Shown here one piece after another: positions 7,722 to 15,039 of a stretch of DNA of 32,666 nucleotides. The translations under genes were made by a program, and so were the position numbers. The DNA lies in assembly GCA_018646105.1 (NCBI GenBank), contig JABGVJ010000096.1:1-32666 (forward strand). The letters run 5' to 3'. The notes beneath the pieces were generated by a model. That model had not been told where the DNA came from. It saw nothing but the letters and a program-made list of their open reading frames with translations, and did no database searches. The DNA comes from a bacterium (GTDB lineage Bacteria; Margulisbacteria; Marinamargulisbacteria; JABGVJ01). Positions within the stretch are counted from its first letter, which is position 1; each line of letters opens with the position of its first letter.

Positions 7722-10529
7722 TTATTTATGAGCTCCTTTATTGGTCAACTCAAAAAATTGCGCTAAAAACTGTCCTGTATAAGAGGTCTTGATCAAAGCC
7801 ACTTCTTCTGGCGTGCCTGCTGCTATGAGATAGCCTCCTGCATCTCCGCCTTCCGGGCCTAAATCAATAATATAGTCTGTGGTTTTAATAACATCCAAAT
7901 TGTGTTCTATGACAATAACCGTATTACCGGTATCAACTAATTTATGTAGTACTTTAAGTAATTTTTTAATATCCTCAAAATGTAACCCCGTAGTAGGTTC
8001 GTCCAACAAATAAAGGGTTTGACCAGTACTTCTTTTACTTAATTCTTTAGCTAACTTAATTCTTTGCGCTTCTCCCCCACTAAGTGTGATTGCGCTTTGA
8101 CCAAGTGTGATATAACCTAAACCAACCTCTAACAAGGTTTTTAACTTATTAGCTATCTGCGGGATATGCGTAAATACTTCCGACGCTTCTTCTACGGTCA
8201 TGTTTAAGACATCATTAATATTATATCCTTTATATTTCACTTCCAAGGTTTGTTCATTGTAGCGTTCGCCCTTACAAACATCACAGGTCACATATACGTC
8301 TGGTAAAAAATGCATTTCGATTTTGACCGCGCCTCCTCCTTGACACGCTTCACAACGTCCGCCTTTAACATTGAAACTAAAACGCCCTGGTTTATAACCA
8401 CGTATTTTAGCATCTCTGGTCATAGCAAAAAGCTCGCGAATAGGTGTGAAGGTATTCGTATATGTAGCAGGGTTGGAGCGCGGGGTTTTACCAATAGGCG
8501 ACTGATCAATAGTAATTACTTTGTCTAAATATTCCAAACCTTCTATTTTGACAAATTTACCAGGAATATGTTTTCTTTTATAAAAATGTTTAGTTAAAAT
8601 TTTATGTAATACATCATTAACTAAAGAGCTTTTACCTGACCCGGAAACCCCGGTAATGCAAATAAATTTACCTAGAGGAAAAGCAATATCCAAATTTTTC
8701 AAATTGTTCTCATGTGCACCAAATAATTTTAAATATTTTTGTTTTTTATTTTTTCTTCTGGTACTTGGAATTTCGATTTGTTGCGTTTTGTTCAAATATT
8801 GACCAGTTAGAGATTGAGGCGCTTGCAAAAGATCATCTACGGTTCCGGCAAAAATGATTTCGCCACCATGCTTACCTGCTCCCGGGCCAATATCGACAAC
8901 ATAGTCTGCGCAACGGATCATCTCCTCATCATGTTCAACAATGATCAGAGTATTGCCTAGCTCTTTTAGCTTTTGCAAGGTGGTAATCAAACGTAAATTA
9001 TCGCGTTGATGCAAGCCAATACTTGGTTCGTCTAAAACATAAAGCACGCCGGTTAAGCCTGACCCGATCTGCGTAGCAAGGCGTATACGCTGAAATTCCC
9101 CACCGGATAAAGTCAGAGATTTACGGGACAAACTAAGATAATCAAGACCAACGTTTTGTAAAAAACCAAGCCGTTCTATAATTTCTTTTAAAATAAGATG
9201 CGCTATTGCTTTTTCTTTGGGGGTTAATTTTAAATCCCGTATAAACATCGATAGAGCGGAAATGCTCATATCGCTAATGTCCGCAATATTTTTATCCGAT
9301 ATTTTAACGGCAAGCGCTTCTTTTTTGAGACGTTGTCCCTGACAATCCGGACAAATATTAGCGCTCATTAAACTACGAAAATACATACGCATGCCTTCCG
9401 ATTGAGTCTGATAATACCTTCTTTTTAAATTAGGTATTATGCCTTCCCAAGAGTATCCGCTGGTACCGTCCTCGTAATTGCCATACATTAAAAGATCAAA
9501 TTGTTTAGTGGTCAATTTTTTAATCGTAGTCTCTAAAGAAAAACCATAGCTATGCGCGACCTCTTCGAAACGGTGACCATAATAAGTATCGTCCAGATTA
9601 AAGCTTTTTCTGGTCGCTGCTCGAATAGGCAGTTCGTAATCTTCGATAATAAGATTAGGATCAAAATCAAAACGTTCTCCTAAGCCATTACATTTCTCAC
9701 ATGCTCCATAAGGAGAATTAAAAGAAAATAATCTAGGACTAATTTCCGCGATACTTAAATTGCAATTTGGACAATTGAAATTTTCAGAAAATAAGACCGC
9801 GAGTAATGTGTCGGATATCTGAACCTGGACCAGGCCTTTGGTTTGGGTTAGCGCGGTTTCCAGGGATTCAAAAATACGTTGCTCGTTTTCCGAATTAATA
9901 GTTAAACGGTCAACCACGATTTCCAAAGTATGTTTTTTGTTTTTGTCTATTTTCTCGTTAAATTCGTCTAAACGGTAAACAGTACCGTCTAGTCTAATAC
10001 GATGAAACCCATCTTTTTGAATTTTACTAAGTAGATCTTTAAACTCGCCTTTTTTAGATGCAATCACGGGCGCTAAAATAGTTATAGGACTTTCTGCTGG
10101 CATATTCATTACCTGTTCAAATATTTCCTGCAAACTTTGGCGCTGAATGAGCCGGCCACATTGATAGCAATGCGCCTGGCCAATGCTGGCATAAAGCAAA
10201 CGCAGATAATCCATAATTTCGGTTACTGTGCCCACGGTAGAACGCGGGTTATGCGAAGCGCTTTTCTGATCTATAGAAATGGCTGGGGATAAACCGCTAA
10301 TACTTTCCACGTCTGGCTTGTCTAATTTATCCAAAAACTGACGGGCATAGGCGCTCAAAGATTCTACGTATCTTCGTTGACCTTCGGCATAAATAGTGTC
10401 AAAAGCCAAAGAACTTTTGCCTGAACCGGAAATGCCGGTAAAGACAATCATCTGGTTACGCGGTAGTTCCAAATTAACGGATTTGAGGTTATGCACCCGG
10501 GCATTTTTGACAATAATTTGGTTAAGCAT
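7722..10529 (-). CDS. uvrA: Excinuclease ABC subunit A
   Basis: At 935 residues this is a full-length UvrA, the damage-recognition ATPase of nucleotide excision repair. It has two ABC modules: Walker A GISGSGKSSLAFDT near residue 33 and GVSGSGKSSLVND in the second half; signature motifs LSGGEFQRIRLA and LSGGEAQRIKLA; Walker B sequences VLDEPSIGLH and LLDEPTTGLH. The first-module zinc finger (CPNCN to CEKCNG) and the large second-module zinc finger (CEACQGG to CDVCKG) are intact. The ATG has AAGGAA about 10 nt upstream. It is the first gene of a two-gene run with the PASTA pseudokinase. I see no obvious LexA-type box upstream. Confidence 0.97.
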   Translation of the reverse strand: MLNQIIVKNARVHNLKSVNLELPRNQMIVFTGISGSGKSSLAFDTIYAEGQRRYVESLSAYARQFLDKLDKPDVESISGLSPAISIDQKSASHNPRSTVGTVTEIMDYLRLLYASIGQAHCYQCGRLIQRQSLQEIFEQVMNMPAESPITILAPVIASKKGEFKDLLSKIQKDGFHRIRLDGTVYRLDEFNEKIDKNKKHTLEIVVDRLTINSENEQRIFESLETALTQTKGLVQVQISDTLLAVLFSENFNCPNCNLSIAEISPRLFSFNSPYGACEKCNGLGERFDFDPNLIIEDYELPIRAATRKSFNLDDTYYGHRFEEVAHSYGFSLETTIKKLTTKQFDLLMYGNYEDGTSGYSWEGIIPNLKRRYYQTQSEGMRMYFRSLMSANICPDCQGQRLKKEALAVKISDKNIADISDMSISALSMFIRDLKLTPKEKAIAHLILKEIIERLGFLQNVGLDYLSLSRKSLTLSGGEFQRIRLATQIGSGLTGVLYVLDEPSIGLHQRDNLRLITTLQKLKELGNTLIIVEHDEEMIRCADYVVDIGPGAGKHGGEIIFAGTVDDLLQAPQSLTGQYLNKTQQIEIPSTRRKNKKQKYLKLFGAHENNLKNLDIAFPLGKFICITGVSGSGKSSLVNDVLHKILTKHFYKRKHIPGKFVKIEGLEYLDKVITIDQSPIGKTPRSNPATYTNTFTPIRELFAMTRDAKIRGYKPGRFSFNVKGGRCEACQGGGAVKIEMHFLPDVYVTCDVCKGERYNEQTLEVKYKGYNINDVLNMTVEEASEVFTHIPQIANKLKTLLEVGLGYITLGQSAITLSGGEAQRIKLAKELSKRSTGQTLYLLDEPTTGLHFEDIKKLLKVLHKLVDTGNTVIVIEHNLDVIKTTDYIIDLGPEGGDAGGYLIAAGTPEEVALIKTSYTGQFLAQFFELTNKGAHK

Positions 10530-10745
10530 TAATAGTATTCCTTATATTTAAAAAGTAAATTAAATTTTATAGGAAAAAGCGCATTTGGGCTAGTTTTGTT
10601 AACCTGTATGGATTCGCGGGGTTTATGGGAAGGTCAAAGGGGTTTTTTGAATCTGGATAGCAGCTAATAACCACACTAGGTATCAAAAAAATATCCGTGA
10701 TATAATAATATTAATAATAAAATTTAGAAAGTATTTATTAAAATC
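10530..10745. other. Divergent intergenic region between uvrA and the ABC ATPase gene
   Basis: These 216 nt separate two divergent genes and must hold both start regions. A TATAAT at 10701-10706 on the plus strand is the best -10 candidate for the ABC ATPase gene, but it has no good -35 at 16-18 nt. On the minus strand a TATAAA near 10566 could serve uvrA, again with a poor -35. No open frame of interest is present. Confidence 0.4.
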
Positions 10746-11534
10746 ATGCCCTTAAAAAATGCGAAACCAGTAATAGAATTAATTGATGTTTGTAAAATAT
10801 ATCCTTCTGGGCCAAAAGACCTTTTTTATGCCTTGAAAAATATCAACCTTACTTTAAAAGAAGGGGAATTTGTTTCTATTATTGGCAAGTCCGGTTCTGG
10901 AAAATCTTCCATGATGAATATTTTAGGGTGTCTTGATCCGGTAAAAGTAGGGACTTACCTTTTTAGTGGGGAGAATGTAAGCACTTTTCAAGATTTTGAA
11001 TTATCGGAATTGAGAAGCCAACAAATTGGATTTATTTTTCAAAGTTATAATCTATTAGATAAATATAGTTTATTAGAAAATGTAGCTTTACCTCTTAGTT
11101 ATAACAATATTGGGCGTAAGGAAAGATTTAAAATTGCGGCTGAATATTTGAAAGTAGTTGGTTTGGAAGACAGAATGAATCACAAACCAGGTGATGTTTC
11201 GGGTGGACAGCGGCAAAGAGCCGCAATTGCGCGTGCCCTGGTAAACAAGCCTAGAATTATTTTGGCAGATGAGCCTACCGGAAACCTGGATTCTAATACA
11301 GAACTGGAAATTTTAAGTCTTTTAAAGGACCTGCATCTAAAATACAATACAACTATTATTATCGTAACCCATGATGAAGCAGTGGCCCTGTATGCGGATC
11401 GCATTGTGACGCTTTTTGACGGGCTTGTGTACGCGGACGTTGATTTCACCAAAGTAGAAGCGGAATTAGAAGTTGAAAACCCAAAAGCAGCGGTCAAACC
11501 TGACCTTGAAAATAAAGAGGAACCAAAGGAATAA
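10746..11534 (+). CDS. ABC transporter ATP-binding protein, MacB/LolD type
   Basis: This 262-residue nucleotide-binding subunit has Walker A GKSGSGKS (47-54), Q-loop FQSYNLL (Gln99), signature VSGGQRQRAAIARAL (from 151), Walker B IILADEPTGNLD (171-182) and switch His209 in VTHD. The sequence style, especially GFIFQSYNLL and DEPTGNLD, is that of the MacB/LolD/FtsE group, which pair with permeases of the FtsX/MacB fold for lipoprotein sorting, peptide export or mechanotransmission. After about residue 230 there is an acidic/basic tail rich in Glu and Lys that is not part of the ATPase fold. No permease gene lies nearby in the window. The next gene starts 3 nt later, so the two are probably co-translated. 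Confidence 0.9.
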   Translation: MPLKNAKPVIELIDVCKIYPSGPKDLFYALKNINLTLKEGEFVSIIGKSGSGKSSMMNILGCLDPVKVGTYLFSGENVSTFQDFELSELRSQQIGFIFQSYNLLDKYSLLENVALPLSYNNIGRKERFKIAAEYLKVVGLEDRMNHKPGDVSGGQRQRAAIARALVNKPRIILADEPTGNLDSNTELEILSLLKDLHLKYNTTIIIVTHDEAVALYADRIVTLFDGLVYADVDFTKVEAELEVENPKAAVKPDLENKEEPKE

Positions 11535-11537
11535 AAA

Positions 11538-11984
11538 ATGGTCTTTAACTGGTTATTTAAACAAAAAATTAAAACAAATACAGCTCCAAAAAAAAGTGAA
11601 GTGCCTGTTGCTGACCAAAAAGAAAAACAACAAAAAAAACTTCCCTTGCAAATTCTAGTATATTGCCAACCAAAACAAGAGAAAATTTTACAAGGGTTTG
11701 ATCCAAAATATTTTGCTTTCACTTTTGCTAATACAAAACATACAATTATGGAAGAACTTGCTAAACCAGAATATAGTGGGTTTTTATTTGATGGCGAATA
11801 TGCTGTTGAAGAAGCTTATAATGTAGTAAAACTAGTACGTGAAAAGAAAAAAGAACCTGAGTACAAACTAATTCTTATGGCCTCTCAAATTAAGCGTAGC
11901 CACTGGCTGGAATTCTTGAAACTGAGAATAAGCGATATTGTAACCATGCCCCTAACAGAACAAAAACTAAAAGTCTTTTTTTAA
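11538..11984 (+). CDS. Hypothetical protein with a degenerate response-regulator receiver-like domain
   Basis: I do not recognise this 148-residue protein as a named family. The first 35 residues are a Lys/Gln-rich linker. From about residue 37 the pattern resembles a CheY fold: hydrophobic strand LQILVYC, strand ending in FLFDGE with Asp85 where the phospho-acceptor would lie, strand KLILMAS with Ser116 at the Thr/Ser position, and IVTMPLTEQKLK at the end. The invariant Lys of the KP motif is Met137, so it would be a non-canonical or pseudo-receiver. The ATG has AAAGGA 8 nt upstream and starts 3 nt after the ABC ATPase stop, which suggests a shared function. The fold assignment is inference from pattern only. 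Confidence 0.5.
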   Translation: MVFNWLFKQKIKTNTAPKKSEVPVADQKEKQQKKLPLQILVYCQPKQEKILQGFDPKYFAFTFANTKHTIMEELAKPEYSGFLFDGEYAVEEAYNVVKLVREKKKEPEYKLILMASQIKRSHWLEFLKLRISDIVTMPLTEQKLKVFF

Positions 11985-12111
11985 AACTGTTTAAACTCCG
12001 AGTTTTCTGATTTAAAATTTAGGCCTCCCCTCTCACTAGCGTCCAGGGGGAAACCTTGTGCCGTGAGGTTTAAAGATGCCTCTCAAATCTGAATGGATAC
12101 CAAAAGTTATA
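11985..12111 (+). terminator. Tandem hairpins downstream of the receiver-like gene
   Basis: Two adjacent inverted repeats occur: CCCCT (12027-12031) with AGGGG (12045-12049), and AAACCT (12051-12056) with AGGTTT (12066-12071). They could end the ABC ATPase transcript, though no strong T-run follows. The loop of the first contains CACTAGCGTCC, which recurs at 31837-31847. Confidence 0.35.
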
Positions 12112-12141
12112 TTAACTATTATATTTTTTTAGGTTTATAAT
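12112..12141 (+). promoter_or_regulatory. Probable promoter of the lipoprotein / secreted-protein pair
   Basis: TTAACT (12112-12117) is followed after 18 nt by TATAAT (12136-12141). A second TATAAT sits at 12145-12150 without a good -35. The first gene starts at 12193. Confidence 0.5.
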
Positions 12142-12192
12142 CTATATAATGAGTTTAAGACTCAAAAAATCTAGGAAAGGAGCCGAAACTAA

Positions 12193-12333
12193 ATGAAAAA
12201 AATAAAGTTATTAGCTATCATCATGGTCTTTTTTGCTTTGATTGTAGCAGGTGGATGTAGTAGTACTAGTTCCAGCAGTGGAAGTAGCTCTACCAGTACT
12301 TCTAGCGGTACAATTTCCGGTAATGCTAAATAA
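12193..12333 (+). CDS. Small Ser/Thr/Gly-rich lipoprotein
   Basis: This 46-residue product starts with a lipoprotein signal peptide, MKKIKLLAIIMVFFALIVAG, followed by a lipobox-like VAGGC with Cys22 as the acylation site. The mature part is only 25 residues and almost entirely Ser, Thr and Gly (it begins CSSTSSSSGSSSTST). Nothing in it suggests catalysis. The ATG is preceded by GAAAGGAG. It ends 24 nt before the secreted 561-residue protein, whose own AAGGAGG overlaps the gap, so the two probably form one operon. Low-complexity mature regions of this kind often act as spacers or glycosylation-prone stalks, but here that is only a suggestion. It is similar in length to entericidin-like small lipoproteins, with no sequence reason to equate them. 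Confidence 0.75.
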   Translation: MKKIKLLAIIMVFFALIVAGGCSSTSSSSGSSSTSTSSGTISGNAK

Positions 12334-12357
12334 AGAAAGGAAGGAGGCTTATATATA

Positions 12358-14043
12358 ATGAAATCTTTTAAAACGAAAATCTTTTTATCTTTTTTAACTC
12401 TTATATTAGTGGCGTTTACAGTTTCGCCTATTATGGCAAGTTTGACGCCAGGAGAATCCTATACAGTAATTTTAGAACAAGTAAATAGTGATGGAACATT
12501 AACTGAAAAAAGCACGAGTTCGGTAGCAGCAGATGCTAATGAAAAAATAGATTATGCTTTTACAAATGTGCCTACGCATGACGGTGACGGCGTGAATTTT
12601 TTAGTTATTACTGTTAAAACTGAGGCAGGAACCGTATTAAGTAAAGGGTTAGTGCCTGCGCCAGCGCAAAATACGACTACTAAATTAGGGGCTAATGCTT
12701 TATCTACAACTCAAACTAAATCAATTTTAGAGGGTTTTGCGGCTAATAGTACAGACGATCCTATTTATGCGTCTTTTGGCTTTGTAATTACCAGAAGTCC
12801 GGAAATAACCGATGCTGATATTACTAATATTGCTCTAGGTGGTGGCGCGGTTATACTAGGTACGGGTGGTTATGTAGCTACCTTAGAAGAATTGTGTACA
12901 ACGGCACAAATGACCGCTTTTAAAAGTGCCTTGATTTATAATGCTACAGAAGGTACAAGTTCTTTGGCTAATTATACAGAAGCGTTCAACGATGCTGTAG
13001 CTCTTACGGATACGACTGCAGCTGACAATGAAATGGCTAAAGCCAGCGGCTCAATTATGGCCGACATTTTTATGGATGCGGCGGAAAAAGCAGGTGTAAA
13101 ACTTGAATATATTTTAATTGCTTTTGATGCTACTGGTTATAAAGTAGAAGATAATGAAAATATGATGGCCATATCCACTGCGGTAATGAATAACATGAAT
13201 GCCGCTGTTTCTTCTTTTATGACACGAATTGCAGCAACTAAAGTCCAAAAGAAATATACAGCAGCGCTAACCGTTCTAGAGGCTAGTGGTACGCAAGTAA
13301 CCAACTTTAATGCAGCGGTCAGTACAATGGTTAGCTCTCAGGAAGACATAGACACTGAATATAGTGGTTATTTTATGGATCCAGAAGGATATTTGGATGA
13401 CCATCCTGAACTAGATGCTACAGCTATTCAAACAGCGTTAAACACAGCTTTTACAAGTATTTTCACTACTTTCCAAGCTGATATTGAATCTAGTGATGCG
13501 GAAATTACCAGCATGAGAGCAACAATGGCTACTGCATTTAATATCACGGTAGCCGAGTTGATTAGTTCTTCTGGGAACCCACCAATTGGCAGAACTTATA
13601 AAATGGAAATGACTGCGCCTGGTGAAACACCGGATCTACAAAACTGGCCTATTCCAATCACTGTAGTTCATAGTTGGGTAGCAAATATTATTGCTAATGG
13701 CGGAAGTATTTCATATACTAGAGATACTTTGGCTATTCCTAGCATGATGCAACAATGGATGTCTACTAGGCATGATTTCACGGAAGGTGGAACACCTGCT
13801 TCTTTTGCGGCCCTTATGGGAATCAGAGAAGATGTGGAAATTATCCAAATGACTAAATTCAGCTTGTATGAAGAAGGCGGCAGACCTGATCAAGCAGTAG
13901 AAAAAGCAGGTAAAGAAGCATTCGTCACTCGTCTAGTAGCTACAATGGCTCGAATCACTGGAACTACTGATGGAACAACTGAAATTAGCGAAGCGCAGAA
14001 AAAAGCGTTGATTGCTTTGATGGTAGAGCCTAATCTACATTAA
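12358..14043 (+). CDS. Secreted protein of unknown function
   Basis: This 561-residue protein has a clear Sec signal peptide (Lys-rich start MKSFKTK, hydrophobic core to about residue 22, likely cleavage after IMA at 27). The mature protein begins with a beta-rich part (about 28-110, ESYTVILEQVNSDGTLTEKS and onward) with an apparent small carbohydrate-binding or Ig-like pattern. A long Ala/Thr/Met-rich, probably helical region (about 175-430) follows, then a C-terminal part with ITVVHSWVANIIANGG and MMQQWMSTRHDF. There is a single Cys (180), no C-terminal anchor and no repeat long enough to call. AAGGAGG precedes the ATG. It follows the small lipoprotein by 24 nt and is followed by a strong hairpin at 14047. 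I do not recognise the family; a cell-surface or extracellular role is all that can be inferred. Confidence 0.8.
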   Translation: MKSFKTKIFLSFLTLILVAFTVSPIMASLTPGESYTVILEQVNSDGTLTEKSTSSVAADANEKIDYAFTNVPTHDGDGVNFLVITVKTEAGTVLSKGLVPAPAQNTTTKLGANALSTTQTKSILEGFAANSTDDPIYASFGFVITRSPEITDADITNIALGGGAVILGTGGYVATLEELCTTAQMTAFKSALIYNATEGTSSLANYTEAFNDAVALTDTTAADNEMAKASGSIMADIFMDAAEKAGVKLEYILIAFDATGYKVEDNENMMAISTAVMNNMNAAVSSFMTRIAATKVQKKYTAALTVLEASGTQVTNFNAAVSTMVSSQEDIDTEYSGYFMDPEGYLDDHPELDATAIQTALNTAFTSIFTTFQADIESSDAEITSMRATMATAFNITVAELISSSGNPPIGRTYKMEMTAPGETPDLQNWPIPITVVHSWVANIIANGGSISYTRDTLAIPSMMQQWMSTRHDFTEGGTPASFAALMGIREDVEIIQMTKFSLYEEGGRPDQAVEKAGKEAFVTRLVATMARITGTTDGTTEISEAQKKALIALMVEPNLH

Positions 14044-14046
14044 GCT

Positions 14047-14090
14047 TTAATTATCATCTTCCCGGCTTTAGCTGGGAAGATGATAATTAA
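14047..14090 (+). terminator. Long perfect hairpin after the secreted-protein gene
   Basis: A 20-bp stem (14047-14066 with 14071-14090, one G-T wobble) closes a 4-nt TTTA loop. It begins 4 nt after the stop codon of the secreted protein. There is no T-run on either strand, so it may act as an mRNA 3'-end protector or processing site rather than a standard intrinsic terminator. Confidence 0.75.
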
Positions 14091-14113
14091 CAAAACTAAA
14101 AAGGAGTAATAAA

Positions 14114-14254
14114 ATGACAGCAGAAAAAAAATGCGGAAAAAAAACAGAAGTATATTCTAGAGTAGTTGGTTTTTATAGACCAGTAGAACAATGGAATAAA
14201 GGCAAACAAGAAGAATTTACAGATCGTACAACTTATAAATGTGAAGTTGTATAA
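14114..14254 (+). CDS. Free-standing glycyl-radical C-terminal domain of anaerobic ribonucleotide reductase (NrdD-like)
   Basis: This 46-residue protein matches the extreme C terminus of class III ribonucleoside-triphosphate reductase: TEVYSRVVGFYRPVEQWNKG, then KQEEFTDRTTY. The RVVGFYRP segment corresponds to the glycyl-radical loop (RVCGY-type), with Gly19 as the presumed radical residue. In full-length NrdD this segment follows about 550-700 residues and a Cys-rich zinc site; here only Cys7 and Cys43 remain. It has its own AAGGAG 8 nt before the ATG and a stop codon, so it is a genuine small gene, not an in-window fragment of a larger frame. It may act like YfiD-type spare parts for oxygen-damaged glycyl-radical enzymes or as a separate subunit of a split NrdD. 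Confidence 0.75.
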   Translation: MTAEKKCGKKTEVYSRVVGFYRPVEQWNKGKQEEFTDRTTYKCEVV

Positions 14255-14340
14255 AACTCCTAAATAGTTTAATTTCTGGAGGATAACGCTTAAAAGGTTT
14301 GAGTTTTTATCATCTAGTACAAAGGCAAAATAATAATTAA

Positions 14341-14493
14341 ATGAAAATAAATAAGAAACAAAAATATCGTAAAAAATGGTGGCAAAATAGCTTGATGTAT
14401 ATTGCGGTGACTTATGTTTTTGCATTATGGCTAATCTTACTCGGTCTCTTAGCTATTAATCTTTTGGGACTTGCCTCTCAAGATAGTTTATAA
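14341..14493 (+). CDS. Small single-pass membrane protein, unknown
   Basis: This frame encodes 50 residues: a strongly basic N terminus (MKINKKQKYRKKWWQ), one long hydrophobic helix at about 18-45 (SLMYIAVTYVFALWLILLGL and on), and a short polar tail ending SQDSL. The positive-inside rule puts the N terminus in the cytoplasm. The upstream ribosome site is weak (AAAGG about 15 nt before the ATG), and no homologue is recognised, so it could be a chance frame. The basic-then-hydrophobic layout and its place after other small genes argue for a real gene. Confidence 0.45.
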   Translation: MKINKKQKYRKKWWQNSLMYIAVTYVFALWLILLGLLAINLLGLASQDSL

Positions 14494-14520
14494 GAATATG
14501 TATCTACGGATACCCCCCCA

Positions 14521-14550
14521 TTGAATTAGAAGATATTATTCTGTTATAAT
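14521..14550 (+). promoter_or_regulatory. Sigma-70-like promoter for rpmE-prfA-prmC
   Basis: TTGAAT (14521-14526) and a perfect TATAAT (14545-14550) are separated by 18 nt. The rpmE ATG lies 86 nt beyond the -10 box. Confidence 0.65.
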
Positions 14551-14635
14551 GATACGGATTTCGTAGTAAGCTGCGAAATATTTAAATTTAAAGTTTAGGC
14601 TAAAGTATGGCCAGATAAATAAAGGGAGCTCTATA

Positions 14636-14950
14636 ATGGTAAAGAAAGAAACAGATAATAAGGATAAAAAAGTGGACCCTAAAAACAAGGGTGCCAAGCC
14701 AAATACAAATAACAAACCAAAAAAAGAAACCAAAAAAAACAAAATTAAAACAACAACATATCATAATATAGTGGCTACCTGTGCTTGTGGTGCGGAATTT
14801 GAAATGGGTTCTACTTTGGATAAAATCAGAGTTGATATTTGCTCAAATTGTCATCCTTTTTACACTGGCGAAAATAAAATTCTGGATACTGAAGGTAGAG
14901 TAGAAAAATTTAAAAAACGTTCTCAGTATCAAAAAAAAGCTAAAGCTTAA
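14636..14950 (+). CDS. rpmE: Large ribosomal subunit protein bL31 with an N-terminal Lys-rich extension
   Basis: The C-terminal two thirds are a zinc-type bL31: CACGAEFEMGSTLDKIRVDI, CSNCHPFYTGENKILDTEGR and VEKFKKR. The four zinc-ligand cysteines are 49, 51, 69 and 72. Usual bL31 proteins have about 66-75 residues and begin just before HNIVATCACG. This one has 104, because about 37 residues rich in Lys, Asn and Pro (MVKKETDNKDKKVDPKNKG and on) precede the fold. The extension looks real: the ATG has AAGGGAG at good spacing, and no alternative start with a ribosome site lies closer to the conserved core. bL31 bridges the ribosomal subunits. prfA follows after 89 nt. Confidence 0.93.
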   Translation: MVKKETDNKDKKVDPKNKGAKPNTNNKPKKETKKNKIKTTTYHNIVATCACGAEFEMGSTLDKIRVDICSNCHPFYTGENKILDTEGRVEKFKKRSQYQKKAKA

Positions 14951-15039
14951 CTTTTTTCCCTTACCAATGTATCGCGTGAAAGCTTGTGAGTCATCAAAAG
15001 TGCATCTTGGTATGATGCGTATGCTGTGAGGATATTCAA

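Noticed and set aside
11180-11722. Minus-strand frame of 180 residues
   Set aside because: Antisense to the ABC ATPase signature region and the receiver-like gene; no ribosome site or domain pattern.
14096-14425. Minus-strand open frame of 109 residues
   Set aside because: It lies antisense to two better-supported small plus-strand genes and the hairpin; its Phe/Tyr-rich translation is what AT-rich antisense DNA gives.
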